Source: Podila epigama (lineage: Eukaryota > Mortierellomycota > Mortierellomycetes > Mortierellales > Mortierellaceae). Taken from it: 11,529 nt of DNA. Both the position numbers and the translations under genes were made by a program. Below the pieces are notes generated by a model. The model saw only the letters and a program-made list of their open reading frames with translations, did no database searches and was not told the DNA's origin. Positions 1-9,100 of the stretch are shown here, piece after piece. Location of the stretch: contig JAAAVE010000206.1 of NCBI GenBank assembly GCA_015679605.1, positions 1 to 11,529 of the forward strand. Direction: 5' to 3'. How positions within the stretch are numbered: the first letter of the stretch is position 1; the number at the start of each line of letters is the position of its first letter.

Positions 1-615
1 CTCTTCTTCTTCTTCTTCTTTGCCTGGTCTTCCTTGCCATTTTCTCTTGTCCCTTTTCTTCATCTTCCTCCTCCTCCTCCTCCCTCCTCTCCTTTCCTCT
101 CCCTGCCCTCTGTCACACAACGCAACCAACCAGAACAGCTCGCAACCCCCCGCCGCAGCACTCTTCTTTTTTTGTACAAATAGTTCCTTGTTCTCAAAAC
201 GCACACCTTTACCTTTTCTTCTCTCTCATTGCTCATCACTCGCCTTTGACCGACATACAGTCAGGCAGTCTTGACTGGTTCAGACAAATACAACCCTGCA
301 AAGTGCAGAGCACCGACTGTACACCAACTATACATACATACACCAACTGTTGCACACATTCACAACATATCACAGTTATTCCACTCATTAGTGCGCACTA
401 CACTACACTTCACTACACTTCACACACTCAACAAAGCATCAACCTTCCTTCCTTCCCTCTGTCCTCGGACAATCGTATCGTCTCCATCCTCAGATAAACG
501 TCGCAACCTGGACACGTAAACAAAACACCTTTTCAACCTCCACTTCGACACTCCACTTTTCGCCTTCAACCCTTGTCAACCCATCTTGAAAACTCGCAAC
601 CAACCTTTCTTTAGA

Positions 616-636
616 GTCAACAGTCAACAGTCAACA
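616..636. repeat. Three tandem GTCAACA 7-mers
   Basis: Three perfect head-to-tail copies lie in the gene A leader, ending 7 nt before the only upstream ATG. No function is known to me. Confidence 0.8.
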
Positions 637-643
637 TAAGCAA

Positions 644-667
644 ATGGTTTTGTATCCTCAAGACTGA
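644..667 (+). promoter_or_regulatory. uORF of 7 codons in the gene A leader
   Basis: ATG at 644 opens MVLYPQD and stops at TGA 665-667. It is the only ATG upstream of the proposed gene A start, about 580 nt before it. If transcription starts upstream of 644, scanning ribosomes would meet it first. Whether it is in the mRNA is unknown. Confidence 0.35.
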
Positions 668-764
668 ATCTCGACAATACACCCAGAATACCATAAACAA
701 GGAATACAACAAAACAGCACAGCACGACGCAAGTACCTTGTTCGATAAAGAAACGAAAAACAGG

Positions 765-804
765 ACACACACACACACACACACAACAACAACAACAACA
801 ACAA
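765..804. repeat. Compound microsatellite (AC)10-(CAA)7
   Basis: A perfect AC dinucleotide run passes directly into seven CAA triplets. It lies in the noncoding leader region of gene A. Confidence 0.9.
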
Positions 805-919
805 TTATAACAACCATCTTTTTGACCTCAACCAACCTGCGAATTCGACTCATCCTAATCAACGTACCTCTGACAGATACTTTTTTTTTGAAAAGCACGC
901 ACCATATCAACTATCAACC

Positions 920-961
920 TTTGTGCACCCTTTGTACACCCTTTGTACACCTTTGGACACC
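920..961. repeat. Tandem repeat of 10-11 bp, four units
   Basis: Four units of the form TTTGTRCACCC lie end to end (920-930, 931-941, 942-951, 952-961). The last two are shortened by one base and the fourth has GG in place of GT. It is noncoding, in the gene A leader. Confidence 0.8.
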
Positions 962-1245
962 TTGAACAGTTTTTACATTTCTTTCTTTTTCACACCGTGC
1001 CAAAATCCCACCGTCTTTTTTTTTTTCTTTGTCACCCCTTCATCCTTCTTGTCAATCCCCCTTCTCTTCCTTCTCTCCTACCTCTCTTCCCCCTGTGCCC
1101 ACGGTCCTCTTGGTCCATTTGAATATCGACATCGCCACCACTTTTTGTTTTTATTTTGTCCTTTTTCCGAGAAAGAAAAAATAAAAAGAGTAAGAACATC
1201 CACCGACAAAAAAAAAAAAAGAAAGAAACCACCCTCCACCACTGC

Positions 1246-4200
1246 ATGTCAACCACAAGCTCCATAGACAGGACGTCAAGTCTTGGTAAGCACAACCTGA
1301 AAACAAACGATCGCACTCTTAATGACTCGCAAGCATGAGAAAAGAAAAAGAAATTGGGGCATGCAGTGAAAGTAGGGTCGCATTCGATTGTCATGTGTCC
1401 ACGTATTCAACAAACTAATAATTTCTCTCATTTTTTTTTTCTTGGTGACCTTTGGTAGTCTCGCTCATTCAAGATATACTGCACCAGGAACCCCATGGTT
1501 TGACATCGAGGGATATTGCCCATAGACTTGTCCTCGTCCAAGCACCATACTCGTCATCATCATCCTCTTCGTTTGTCAAGGTATGGTAAAAACGATTCAT
1601 TTCTCTCTCTCTCTCTCTCTCTCTCTTTTTTGCCACCATTGCACCATTTGGATGAGCCCAGTCAATGGGTATTTTCAAGACAAAGAGAGACGGAGATATG
1701 AGGGCGTATAACCATTGTCACCCATGACCATGAATCGTTCTATTCCACCATCAGGACCATTGATCTTCCATCCTCTGCATTTGACAAGATGGATGGACAT
1801 TTGGATAAATGTTATGAGACATGTATCCTGTTCAATCTTTTGCATACTTTTTGCTGGTTCTGCATATCATTCTATAATCCATGAACCTGTTTGATAAAAT
1901 AGGGCTTGTCAGTTGCGGAAATGCAAACACTAAGTTTTTTGTGTCCACTGGGAGAGAGAAGTGTTTATGAAGACAATTCGATGCATGTCCACCAAGGCTG
2001 CATTTGAAGGAAGGGAGCAAAGGCGAATTTTTTTTTTTTTTTTTGCATCAATGATATTGCAATGTGTGGTCATATGATCATTTCCACTTTCTTTTCTTTT
2101 ATTATTACCTTTCACTCCTTTTTTACCCCATCGCTTTGATGGAGAGGGGGATGGTTGATATGGATTGGATGGATGGATGTATGGATATAGACATATATTG
2201 TATTCATAATAATGATTGCATGCCAACCAGCTTACTAACCTATTTTCTTTCTACCGCTATCCACTCTACTCATGCGCTAAAATGCTGTGTAAAAACATTA
2301 CACACACATAGAGAGTACAACGGATCCTGTCAATGTACAATGTCGCCATCAAGAACAACAGGGGAGGCTGCTTCAAATTCAGTCACGAGAACAATGTATG
2401 GCAACTAAGCGAAGGAGAGTTTGACCTTGCAAGAGCCACATCGTCACAACATCCAAAGAAACTGCCTTCTTTTCAACTCTCCAGGAACACCAGTCTGACA
2501 ACGACAGGCACTACTGTCACACCAACACCCAGCTTATCGTCTCTCAGCATCATCTCATCTCGTGTCGGCAGCTCACTCACCACAGGGATCATGGACCAGG
2601 TCAGCACCTGGCGGACAGGAGATGACACGGACGATGACGACGGTGCGAGTCTAGAGATTCACTCCAATCCAGCCTTGAATCAGGGTTCTTTTCCTTCTCA
2701 AGAGTCTAGAGACAGCGGAGGGTCTCTCCTGAATGGGATGGAAATCATGCCCACACTGCATCAGCTTCAGTTTCCTCAACATCCGCTTGAATACCCAGAT
2801 GATCTCGATATTTACCACAACCACCCGCATCAGCAGACCTATAGTGCCTCCATGCCTCCACCAGCCTCCACCATATCGAGTTTCCGTCGTCATTCTCTCT
2901 CCTCACATCGTGGTAGTACGGTTCATTCGAGCAGATTAAATCCTAACCGAAATAGTCTCGATGAGTCTGGAGGCGACCAGTTTGTACCAGGATCAAGTCG
3001 GACGCCCTTTCAGATTGCAACAGCCGAGATATTGGCTAGAGGTATACGTCAACTAGAAAGCGCGGCTAAACCTAATGGTAATGCCAATGCCAATGTCAAT
3101 GTCAATGCCAATGCGGGTGTTGGTGTTGGTGCTACTGGTGGAATGGTGACAGCAGCAACAGCGACGATAGCATCAAAGGCGGCAGCGGCAACCTCAAGAA
3201 CATCTGAACGCGATCTTGCACTCAATTTTAATGGATACAATAATAACTCTGGATTTCCTTCACCGCAAACGACTGTGCCTTCACCGGCAGTGCAGCCCAT
3301 CCCTTCATTTGCTCAGCCATCACGCCCTAGTTCAGCACGAGGGGAATCAGAAGGTCATCACCGTCAACTGTCCAACCAAACGGGGCACGGGCGGCTACCT
3401 TCACCGAACCATCTTGAAAGTACCCACCTTCAACACCAACATCAACATCAACAACAACAACAATATCAACAACAACAACAATATCAACATCAACATCAAC
3501 AACAACTACATCAACACCATGCATCTTATCACAATCGACGGAGTATGGGTGACAAGGATGATTTCAGAGATGAGGACGAGCCAATGCTTCAGCCAGAGCT
3601 AACGCGGTCTCGGCTAAAATACCCGCCTCGGACAGGGAGAGAGGACCCACGGTTACGAGATTTAGGCTTTTCGCTCCAGAAATCATTATCGTTCCATGGG
3701 GATGATGAGTATCAGAGCGCACTTGATGACGAGGATCACCGAGAGAGTCTCCAGCTCTCGCGCCAGCCGGTGGAAGGACGACATCACCCATACCACCCAC
3801 GACGGGACCGGTCACAGGCACTGAGGAAGGCAGGGCCTTCAGGGTTGACTCAGAGAGAACAGATTGAGGCCAACTTTCAACGTCGAAAGGGTAAAGGGCG
3901 AGCGTTGGATGAGCTGGAGGAGGAAGATGCACAGCTGTTGGCCAAGACACCAGTGTTATTGTCGGCCATCAATGCCAGCCAGACGAATATTTTATCCGAG
4001 CTTCAGAATGTGCAGCGACAGACGGAGCGGGAGATGCAGCAATTCCGGCAAGAGCTCTATGGATCGCTCCAGGTGGCCTTTACGACCTTGGCAGACCAAG
4101 TCGGGTCGGTGGGCAAGGCTGTGCATGATGCGGAAGCGAGTCATCGGGAATCGATTCAGCAACTTGGCGTTAGCATTGGCTCGGCGATGGGTGAGGTGTT

Positions 4201-4642
4201 TGCCAAGATGACGGAAAGCTTTCAACATCAGCAGCAGCAACAGCAGCAACAACAACCGCAACAGAACCAACAAGCTTATCAACATCAGAACATGTATGTA
4301 CAAAGACCTTCCTCGGTACACCATCCATCACCGGGTTCAGTTCGGTCAACGACACCTTTTAGTCCGAGCCAGCAGCAGCCACGGAGACAAAGTCCATTTT
4401 CATCAGCCTTTGCACAAGCGTTTAGTACGCCAGAGCAAGTCTCTAGTGGTGGTGGCGGTGGTGGTCAGGGCAGTTCTGGTACATGGCGTCAAGAATATAT
4501 TCCTCGAGATGATGACGATGCCGAGGAAGCATTTGAGGACCATGGCCGGGTGAAGAGACGTGCAGTGACGGTGTCTTTGTCGTCTGCAGGCAATCGACGC
4601 TCTGTCAATCGTCCACGACGCGAGTTTGAAGATTTGCTTTAA
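1246..4642 (+). CDS. Gene A: spliced 830-aa protein with N-terminal winged-helix-like domain
   Basis: Proposed exons are 1246-1285, 1459-1580 and 2312-4642 (TAA), giving 830 aa. Splices use GTAAGC..TAG and GTATGG..TAG; phases 1 and 0 keep the frame. Unspliced reading stops soon after exon 2 (TAA 1587-1589), and an in-frame TAG lies exactly at the exon 3 acceptor. Residues 14-93 look like a winged helix: helix 1 (SLIQDILHQ), helix 2 after a turn (GLTSRDIAHRLV), helix 3 across the second junction (SFVKRVQRILSMYN), then a basic hairpin ending VWQL. After this come Ser/Thr-rich disorder, an Asn-Ala/Val repeat (from 309), a Gln/His tract (about 427-458), a helical or coiled-coil region (about 565-690), a Gln tract (about 694-709), an acidic run (about 787-800) and a basic tail with VKRR. 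DNA or chromatin binding is inferred from fold pattern only; I do not recognise the family. The start has a weak context (T at -3) but is the first ATG in its frame. Confidence 0.75.
1286..1458 (+). other. Gene A intron 1 (173 nt)
   Basis: The donor is GTAAGC. A branch-like ACTAAT sits at about 1414-1419, followed by a poly-pyrimidine run, and TAG at 1456-1458 is the first AG after it. Splicing is phase 1: the last G of exon 1 joins TC to make a Val codon. Confidence 0.75.
1581..2311 (+). other. Gene A intron 2 (731 nt), repeat-bearing
   Basis: The donor GTATGG follows an AAG codon. TACTAAC, a textbook branch site, lies at 2233-2239, and the first AG downstream of it is the acceptor at 2310-2311, about 70 nt away. 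The intron is long compared with the others here. It holds (TC)12 at 1602-1625, a T17 run at 2028-2044 and GGAT repeats at about 2161-2186. I found no supported exon or RNA gene in it; a small alternative exon cannot be excluded. Confidence 0.65.
3074..3133 (+). repeat. In-frame hexanucleotide repeat coding Asn-Ala/Val then Gly-Val
   Basis: AATGCC/AATGTC hexamers encode alternating Asn-Ala and Asn-Val from about residue 309 of gene A. They pass into GGTGTT hexamers encoding Gly-Val. The unit is a multiple of three, so copy-number change would keep the frame. Confidence 0.85.
3427..3522 (+). repeat. CAA/CAT repeat coding a Gln/His tract
   Basis: CAACAT and CAA units in gene A, broken by two TAT codons, encode a His/Gln/Tyr tract of about 32 residues. 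It probably varies in length between strains and adds a disordered segment. Confidence 0.85.
4225..4275 (+). repeat. CAG/CAA repeat coding a Gln tract in gene A
   Basis: Mixed CAG and CAA codons directly follow the predicted helical region. Codon mixing suggests Gln is kept at the protein level as well as through slippage. Confidence 0.85.
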
Positions 4643-5041
4643 GCTCTTTTTGTCTGTCGCCCTTTTTTATTTTTTTTTTCTTTTCTTTTCTTTTAATATT
4701 TTTTCAGTATTACCAAAAAGAACCATTGACCAGAAGCTTTTTTTTTCTTTCTTTGTTTTGTTTTGTTTGTTTCTTTCTTTCCTTCACCCATCTTTTTCAT
4801 GTTCATGTTCTATTTCGTTGTTGTCTTTTTTTTCTCCCAACCATGCAATGCAGAATCATCCTGTGTATATTCCCACCCGTTTTTTATTTTGTATTTTTTT
4901 TTTCCCTTCAGTTTTAAACTTTTTTCTATGACTGATATTATTCTTGCTTCACACTTTTTTATTCTTTCATATCTTCATTTCATCTTTTTCATCTTTTGCC
5001 CTCTTGTCTTCTTGTCTGTGTACGATATTACGAAAAATAAA
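4643..5041 (+). other. T-rich 3' UTR of gene A
   Basis: About 400 nt after the gene A stop are dominated by T runs with TTTC and TTTG units, with no coding signal on either strand. The composition switches sharply to A/G-rich at about 5031. The extent is inferred from composition and the AATAAA at 5036. Confidence 0.5.
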
Positions 5042-5106
5042 AGAAAAAAAAGAAACCCAGGAAAAAAAGAAAATCAAGAAAGAAAGAAACAAACGAAACG
5101 GAATAG
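4753..5106 (+). repeat. Imperfect inverted repeat, 29-bp arms, in the gene A 3' region
   Basis: Positions 4760-4781 pair with 5078-5099: 21 of 22 are Watson-Crick and the other (4764/5095) is a G-U wobble in RNA. The duplex extends outward to 4753/5106, with 24 Watson-Crick and 5 wobble pairs in 29. The loop is 296 nt. Both arms are low complexity, so chance pairing of T-rich with A-rich sequence is the main alternative. The AATAAA at 5036 lies in the loop. Confidence 0.5.
5036..5041 (+). terminator. Candidate polyadenylation signal of gene A
   Basis: AATAAA lies about 390 nt past the stop. T/GT-rich sequence (TGTG followed by a T run, then TTGTTG) follows at about 5131-5147. Fungal poly(A) signals are loose, and T-rich sequence at about 4690-4920 could hold earlier sites. 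Confidence 0.4.
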
Positions 5107-5274
5107 CTTCTTCATGATGTATTTGATCGAAATGTGTTTTTTTTGTTGCGCAGTGGTGTCGTAACATAGCAGAAGGTAACATAACATAAAACATAGTAGG
5201 GGTAAATTGAAGAAACAAGGATGAGTAGGAATTCTTGGGCTGTTTGGGATGATCGTGTTTGTTAATGAGATTAT

Positions 5275-5292
5275 GAGTATGAGTATGAGTAT
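5275..5292. repeat. GAGTAT x3 tandem repeat
   Basis: Three perfect hexamers are followed by GAGATGAG, in intergenic sequence. Confidence 0.8.
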
Positions 5293-5472
5293 GAGATGAG
5301 GCTGTGTTCTTGGCGGAGCGGAGCTTTGTTCAGTGAGGGGATCCCGATGGATATTGGGTTGGCTTTTTTTCTTTTCTGTATTGTGATGAAAATTTGAGTT
5401 TATTTTTTCTGCCTTTGAGCCCAAAGGGCATACATTATTATTATTGTAACAGCTTAACCAGCCAAAGTGGTC

Positions 5473-5507
5473 ATTGGTCGCTGGTCGTTGGTCGTTGGTC
5501 GTTGGTC
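5473..5507. repeat. Five tandem 7-mers, consensus GTTGGTC
   Basis: Copies at 5473, 5480, 5487, 5494 and 5501 read ATTGGTC, GCTGGTC and then three perfect GTTGGTC. The first contains ATTGG, a CCAAT box on the - strand. It lies about 700 nt upstream of the gene B start, so it could be a clustered binding site or a simple minisatellite. Confidence 0.85.
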
Positions 5508-5648
5508 AACCGTTCGTTCAGGGCAGGTTGACGATGACAGGGCCACAAGGAACAGCAGAACACACACACACACACATTTTCATCGTCTTCATAGAGTTAA
5601 TGAACAGACTGGGGCATAGCACACAAACAGGTAGACAAGACATGACCA

Positions 5649-5678
5649 GACAAGACAAGACAAGACAAGACAAGACAA
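5649..5678. repeat. GACAA x6 pentanucleotide repeat
   Basis: Six perfect pentamers end 15 nt before an ATAAAAAG stretch that could serve as a TATA-like element for gene B. Confidence 0.85.
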
Positions 5679-5693
5679 AGACAGCCAGACAAT

Positions 5694-6181
5694 CATAAAA
5701 AGACACCTTCAAAGTACAGCCCATCCCTATCCCATCCATCCATCACATTTACGTTCAACACTGTTTGAACCCTATCACTTCACTGCTCTCTTTTCTTTTA
5801 TTTTTGCCTGTCGAGTCGACTCATCACTGTGTGACATCACACACACGCACATCCTTTTCACACACACACTTCTTTTTTTCTTTCATTCTTCATTCAATTG
5901 TCACATCAACCATCCATCCATTCCATCCATTCATCCATCCATCCATTCCATCATTCATTCCAGCCATACCACATCACATCATCTCTCATAATACATTCAC
6001 TTTAGCATTTCATCACTTTTCTACTATTTTTACACACTAACGACTACAAAACTTTTGCATTCTTCTTCAACCCCAACCTCCATCCCATCCACATTCTGCC
6101 CCAGGAAACACACACACACAGTTCAGGACAGTGTGTGTAATGTGTTTTTGTGTTGTGTGCCTGTATTTTTGTGTCTGAATA
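5694..6181 (+). promoter_or_regulatory. Core promoter and 5' leader region of gene B
   Basis: An ATAAAAAG stretch at about 5695 is TATA-like. From there to 6139 the + strand has no ATG. The sequence is C/A/T-rich with CATC/CATT repeats (about 5911-5960) and CA runs, much like the gene A leader. A perfect 10-bp palindrome GAGTCGACTC lies at 5813-5822. The transcription start is not determinable. Confidence 0.5.
6140..6178 (+). promoter_or_regulatory. 12-codon uORF ending 3 nt before the gene B start
   Basis: ATG 6140 opens MCFCVVCLYFCV and stops at TGA 6176-6178; the gene B ATG is at 6182. The uORF start has G at -3 and T at +4, whereas the main start has A at -3 and G at +4. Leaky scanning or very short-range reinitiation would be needed to translate gene B. 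This suggests translational control if the leader includes 6140. The GT-rich origin may be simple repeat drift. Confidence 0.45.
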
Positions 6182-9100
6182 ATGGGAAACTCACCATCGA
6201 ACACAAAGGATCATACCAATGGAGCAAATTCAGGTCTGAAGAATAATCAGTCTGCAACATCTTCCTCCTCCTCCTCAGCAACACCCAGTGCCAGTGAAAA
6301 GGCTTCTACCACGGCTAATCCACCCTTCAGAGGTACACACTCAAACATCCCTATCCAAACACCATCCGCCGTACCACTTCCTCACTCACACTATCGCCAA
6401 GGCCCTTCACCCTTCCCAAGCAACAACCTCGCCAGACCACCTCCCCCGCCCAATCCTCCTCAACCCCGTCCAACACAGCAACAGCCCATACACTCAAATG
6501 CATCACGACAATCCACCCCTGTTGCACCTCCTCGACCACAACAGCATAATACTCTCTCCTCGCAGCGCCAGCCAAGCAACTCGTCCTCACAAAATCAAGC
6601 CTTGGATGATGATATCCCCACAATTGTTCTACAGGAACAGATGGAGACCATGTTGATCGAATATGCCACTACCGAGTCACGAGTCCGCGAGTTGGTCGAG
6701 GAGCTGGATACCATCCAGAGTCATCCCGTCTTCTCGTCCATGCTCCTGGCCTGGTTCCTCTCCTTCAACCCTGGCGACTACTCTCTCCATCGCCTCGATG
6801 ACCTCAAGCGTGATGCATCCAAGGCATGGACCCCTGTTCTGTCGAGCTTTCTCGAGGACAACACTGGCAACGGCGCCAACAGCACAAGTTCAATCGAGGC
6901 CCAATTATTTGACTCGATCGTTCAGGACGTCATTTCTCACGCTAATCTCATTGCAGGCTCGACCCTCCCACCTGAAGAACTTATTCAGAATCTTATCCAT
7001 GTGGCTCAGAATGAGTTGGAAAACACGCGAAAAACATTGGCGGATATGAGCAACGATCTCCAAGATTTGCAACTCAAGCTGCAGACCCGGGGCGCAGTCC
7101 TGCCAACGTCGCTCTTGGAGATGCAGCGGCAGATGGAACGGGAGCAGGCACGGACCCAAGAGGCAAAGCGCGCCAATGAGCAGAGGCGGAGAGAGGTAGA
7201 AGAACAGAAACAAAAAAAAGTAGAGGAACAAAAGGCCAGGGCAAGGGAACTCAGACGGAGAAAAGAACTGGGAGAACGTGAACGTCAAAGGAAGGATCAT
7301 GAGCTTCGACAGGAGGCACACGATCGCGAACAACGTATCCTGGAGCGTGAAAGTCAACGGCAACAAGAGGAGGAGATGGAAGCCCAACGGAAACTGTTGC
7401 AGCGACAAGAGGAAGAGCAGCAGCAGCAACGACGACATTTCGCTGAGCATCCTGTAGCGGCCGCTCGACCAGTCAGTCATCCAAACTCGGCTCATTTGGC
7501 AGGTCATGCCAAGGCGGCGTCAGGTACGGTTGTCCCCCTTTATCTTGGTCCTTTCCAATGTTTATTTTTGAATTTTGAATTTTTGAATTTTTGAACTTTA
7601 CGATGAATACAATGCACACTTGAACTAAGCTTTTCTTGCTGTATGCGACTCCAGTCTCGGCGAGCAATGCTCTACCAGCCTATGGCATGCGCATCACGGA
7701 GGAGGAAACAATCTTGTCAGACAGGTCCCCACGGCCACAATTTACCACTGTCAACCCAGTCATGTATGTACCGACGACATCGTACACTCCATCGAGGACA
7801 GAAACTGAGAACAACAATGACGAGATACCGTCAACACCGTTGATTCGCCGTTCACGACCCTTGCCTGCCCTTCCTGAACCAGAGCCGCCACATCCAGTTG
7901 ACGTTGCACCCAAGGTCATGTCGCTCCATAGTCATCACCATTCGAGTAGTCAACCACAACCACAACCACAGCACCTCAATGGACATTTTCAACAGGTAAC
8001 AACGCCTGTGCTGCCTCTAATGGCCATTCCTATGTCAGGACAAATCAAAATGCCAATGCCACAACATTACATGAACGACTATGGCCACGGACAAGGCTTC
8101 TTACAGGACGACTATGGTCACGGACAAGGCTTCTTACAGGACCAGCAACCACCCCTCCACTCCGTTGCGGAACCAGCCATGTATCCACCTCAGATCATCA
8201 CTGAACAGCAGCTCCAAGAACGTTTGGCTCAAGAACAACTGGAGCAGATCAAGAAACAAAATGAAGCGATTGAACGTGAACTTCTCAAGAATCAAGAAGC
8301 TCACATCATGGCTCTCAAGAACCTCGACCTGCAAGGTGGAACGATAGCACAGGCACAACGATATACTGTCCACAACGTCCACTTGCAGCAACCGCTCCCT
8401 GGCCACGAGTTGCACGATCCCTCAGCCGAGGGTTACCACGACCATGCTCAAGCGGCCAACCATTACCAGCCTCACAGCCACCACTACCATTATACCAACC
8501 ATAGCCATGGCTTTCCTCATCAACAACAACCTTTTGTACAAAACCATCAGCAACCCTTTCCACATCAATCTTTCCAGCAACAGCAGCAACTACAACAACA
8601 ACACCAACAGCAAGGATACCAAGGATACAATGGCGAGTATGGAGCTGAGCATAACATTGCAGCAGGTTATAGCACCAACGGTCAAAACATGCACTATCAA
8701 CAAGGAGCCGGAGGCGATAACTATGGTTATGGTAACTATGGCAACGGACAGAATATGGGCCATTGGAACCAACATCTTCACCAGCATCATCCTCTCCATC
8801 AGCAACAGCAGCAACAGCAGCAACAGCATCACCACCAACACCAGCAGTTACAGCAAACCCCTCATAATGTATACCCTGTTCCTCCCCCTAGTCAAATGCA
8901 GCAGCAGCATTCACCAAAAGATGGATATATTGACCACCGTCTCCATCGTGTACGGAGTGTCATCACATACTCGACGTCGCCTCATGGACGAGAATATGAT
9001 TTTGGTCCAGTGATGACTTCACCTACGTCGAGTGCTCCTACTACCTCTACGAGCACTTCTACAACTACTGCAGAAACCTCGACCACCCCCGCTGTACGAC

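Larger units (their letters stand above)
1..1245 (+). promoter_or_regulatory. Promoter and long 5' leader region of gene A
   Basis: No coding exon is supportable here. The first 250 nt are pyrimidine-rich, with CTT, CTC and CCT runs; about 250-1000 is C/A-rich and G-poor; 1160-1230 has A/G-rich runs. The + strand contains only one ATG (644) before the gene A start at 1246, whereas random sequence of this length would hold about twenty. ATG depletion together with an unstructured CA/CT composition is typical of scanned fungal leaders, so much of this stretch is probably transcribed. I cannot place the transcription start. A GTAAGA donor-like site at 1190 could allow an alternative leader intron, but no partner is convincing. 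Confidence 0.6.
5042..5700. other. Intergenic stretch between genes A and B
   Basis: I see no gene here. After an A/G-rich start (5042-5100) the composition becomes balanced. The stretch holds GAGTAT x3 (5275-5292), a GTTGGTC tandem (5473-5507), a short CA run (about 5561-5575) and GACAA x6 (5649-5678). ATGs at 5600 and 5642 share one short reading frame, which is probably not translated. The end may contain the promoter of gene B. Confidence 0.6.

Noticed and set aside
1156-1245. Lys-rich upstream extension of gene A exon 1
   Set aside because: It has no ATG, only TTG at 1156, and the sequence is an A-rich leader run. The ATG at 1246 is the first in this frame.
1903-2011. Possible extra exon in gene A intron 2
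   Set aside because: It has an AG acceptor and about 34 open codons, but I found no usable donor before its stop, and inserting it would break helix 3 of the predicted domain.
2333-2335. ATG 2333 as the start of gene A
   Set aside because: The frame is open back to an acceptor at 2311 with an exact TACTAAC upstream, and two upstream exons splice in frame to complete a domain. Starting here would cut that domain in half.
5218-5299. GATGAG (PAC-like) hexamers
   Set aside because: Two copies lie more than 850 nt from gene B, which is not a ribosome-biogenesis gene, and they arise in a GAGTAT/GATGAG repeat.
5649-5678. Tandem repeats as a CRISPR array or telomere
   Set aside because: Units are 5-7 bp with no spacers, and none matches a TTAGGG-type telomere. 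They are simple microsatellites.
6905-7507. 200-aa open frame on the - strand within gene B
   Set aside because: It is antisense to the helical and coiled-coil part of gene B. Its Leu/Phe-rich content is the mirror of Glu/Lys/Gln codons, with no promoter or domain signal.
8444-9013. 189-aa Asn/Ser/Thr-rich open frame on the + strand
   Set aside because: This is a shifted frame of the CAA/CAC repeats of gene B, and the gene B frame is far longer.
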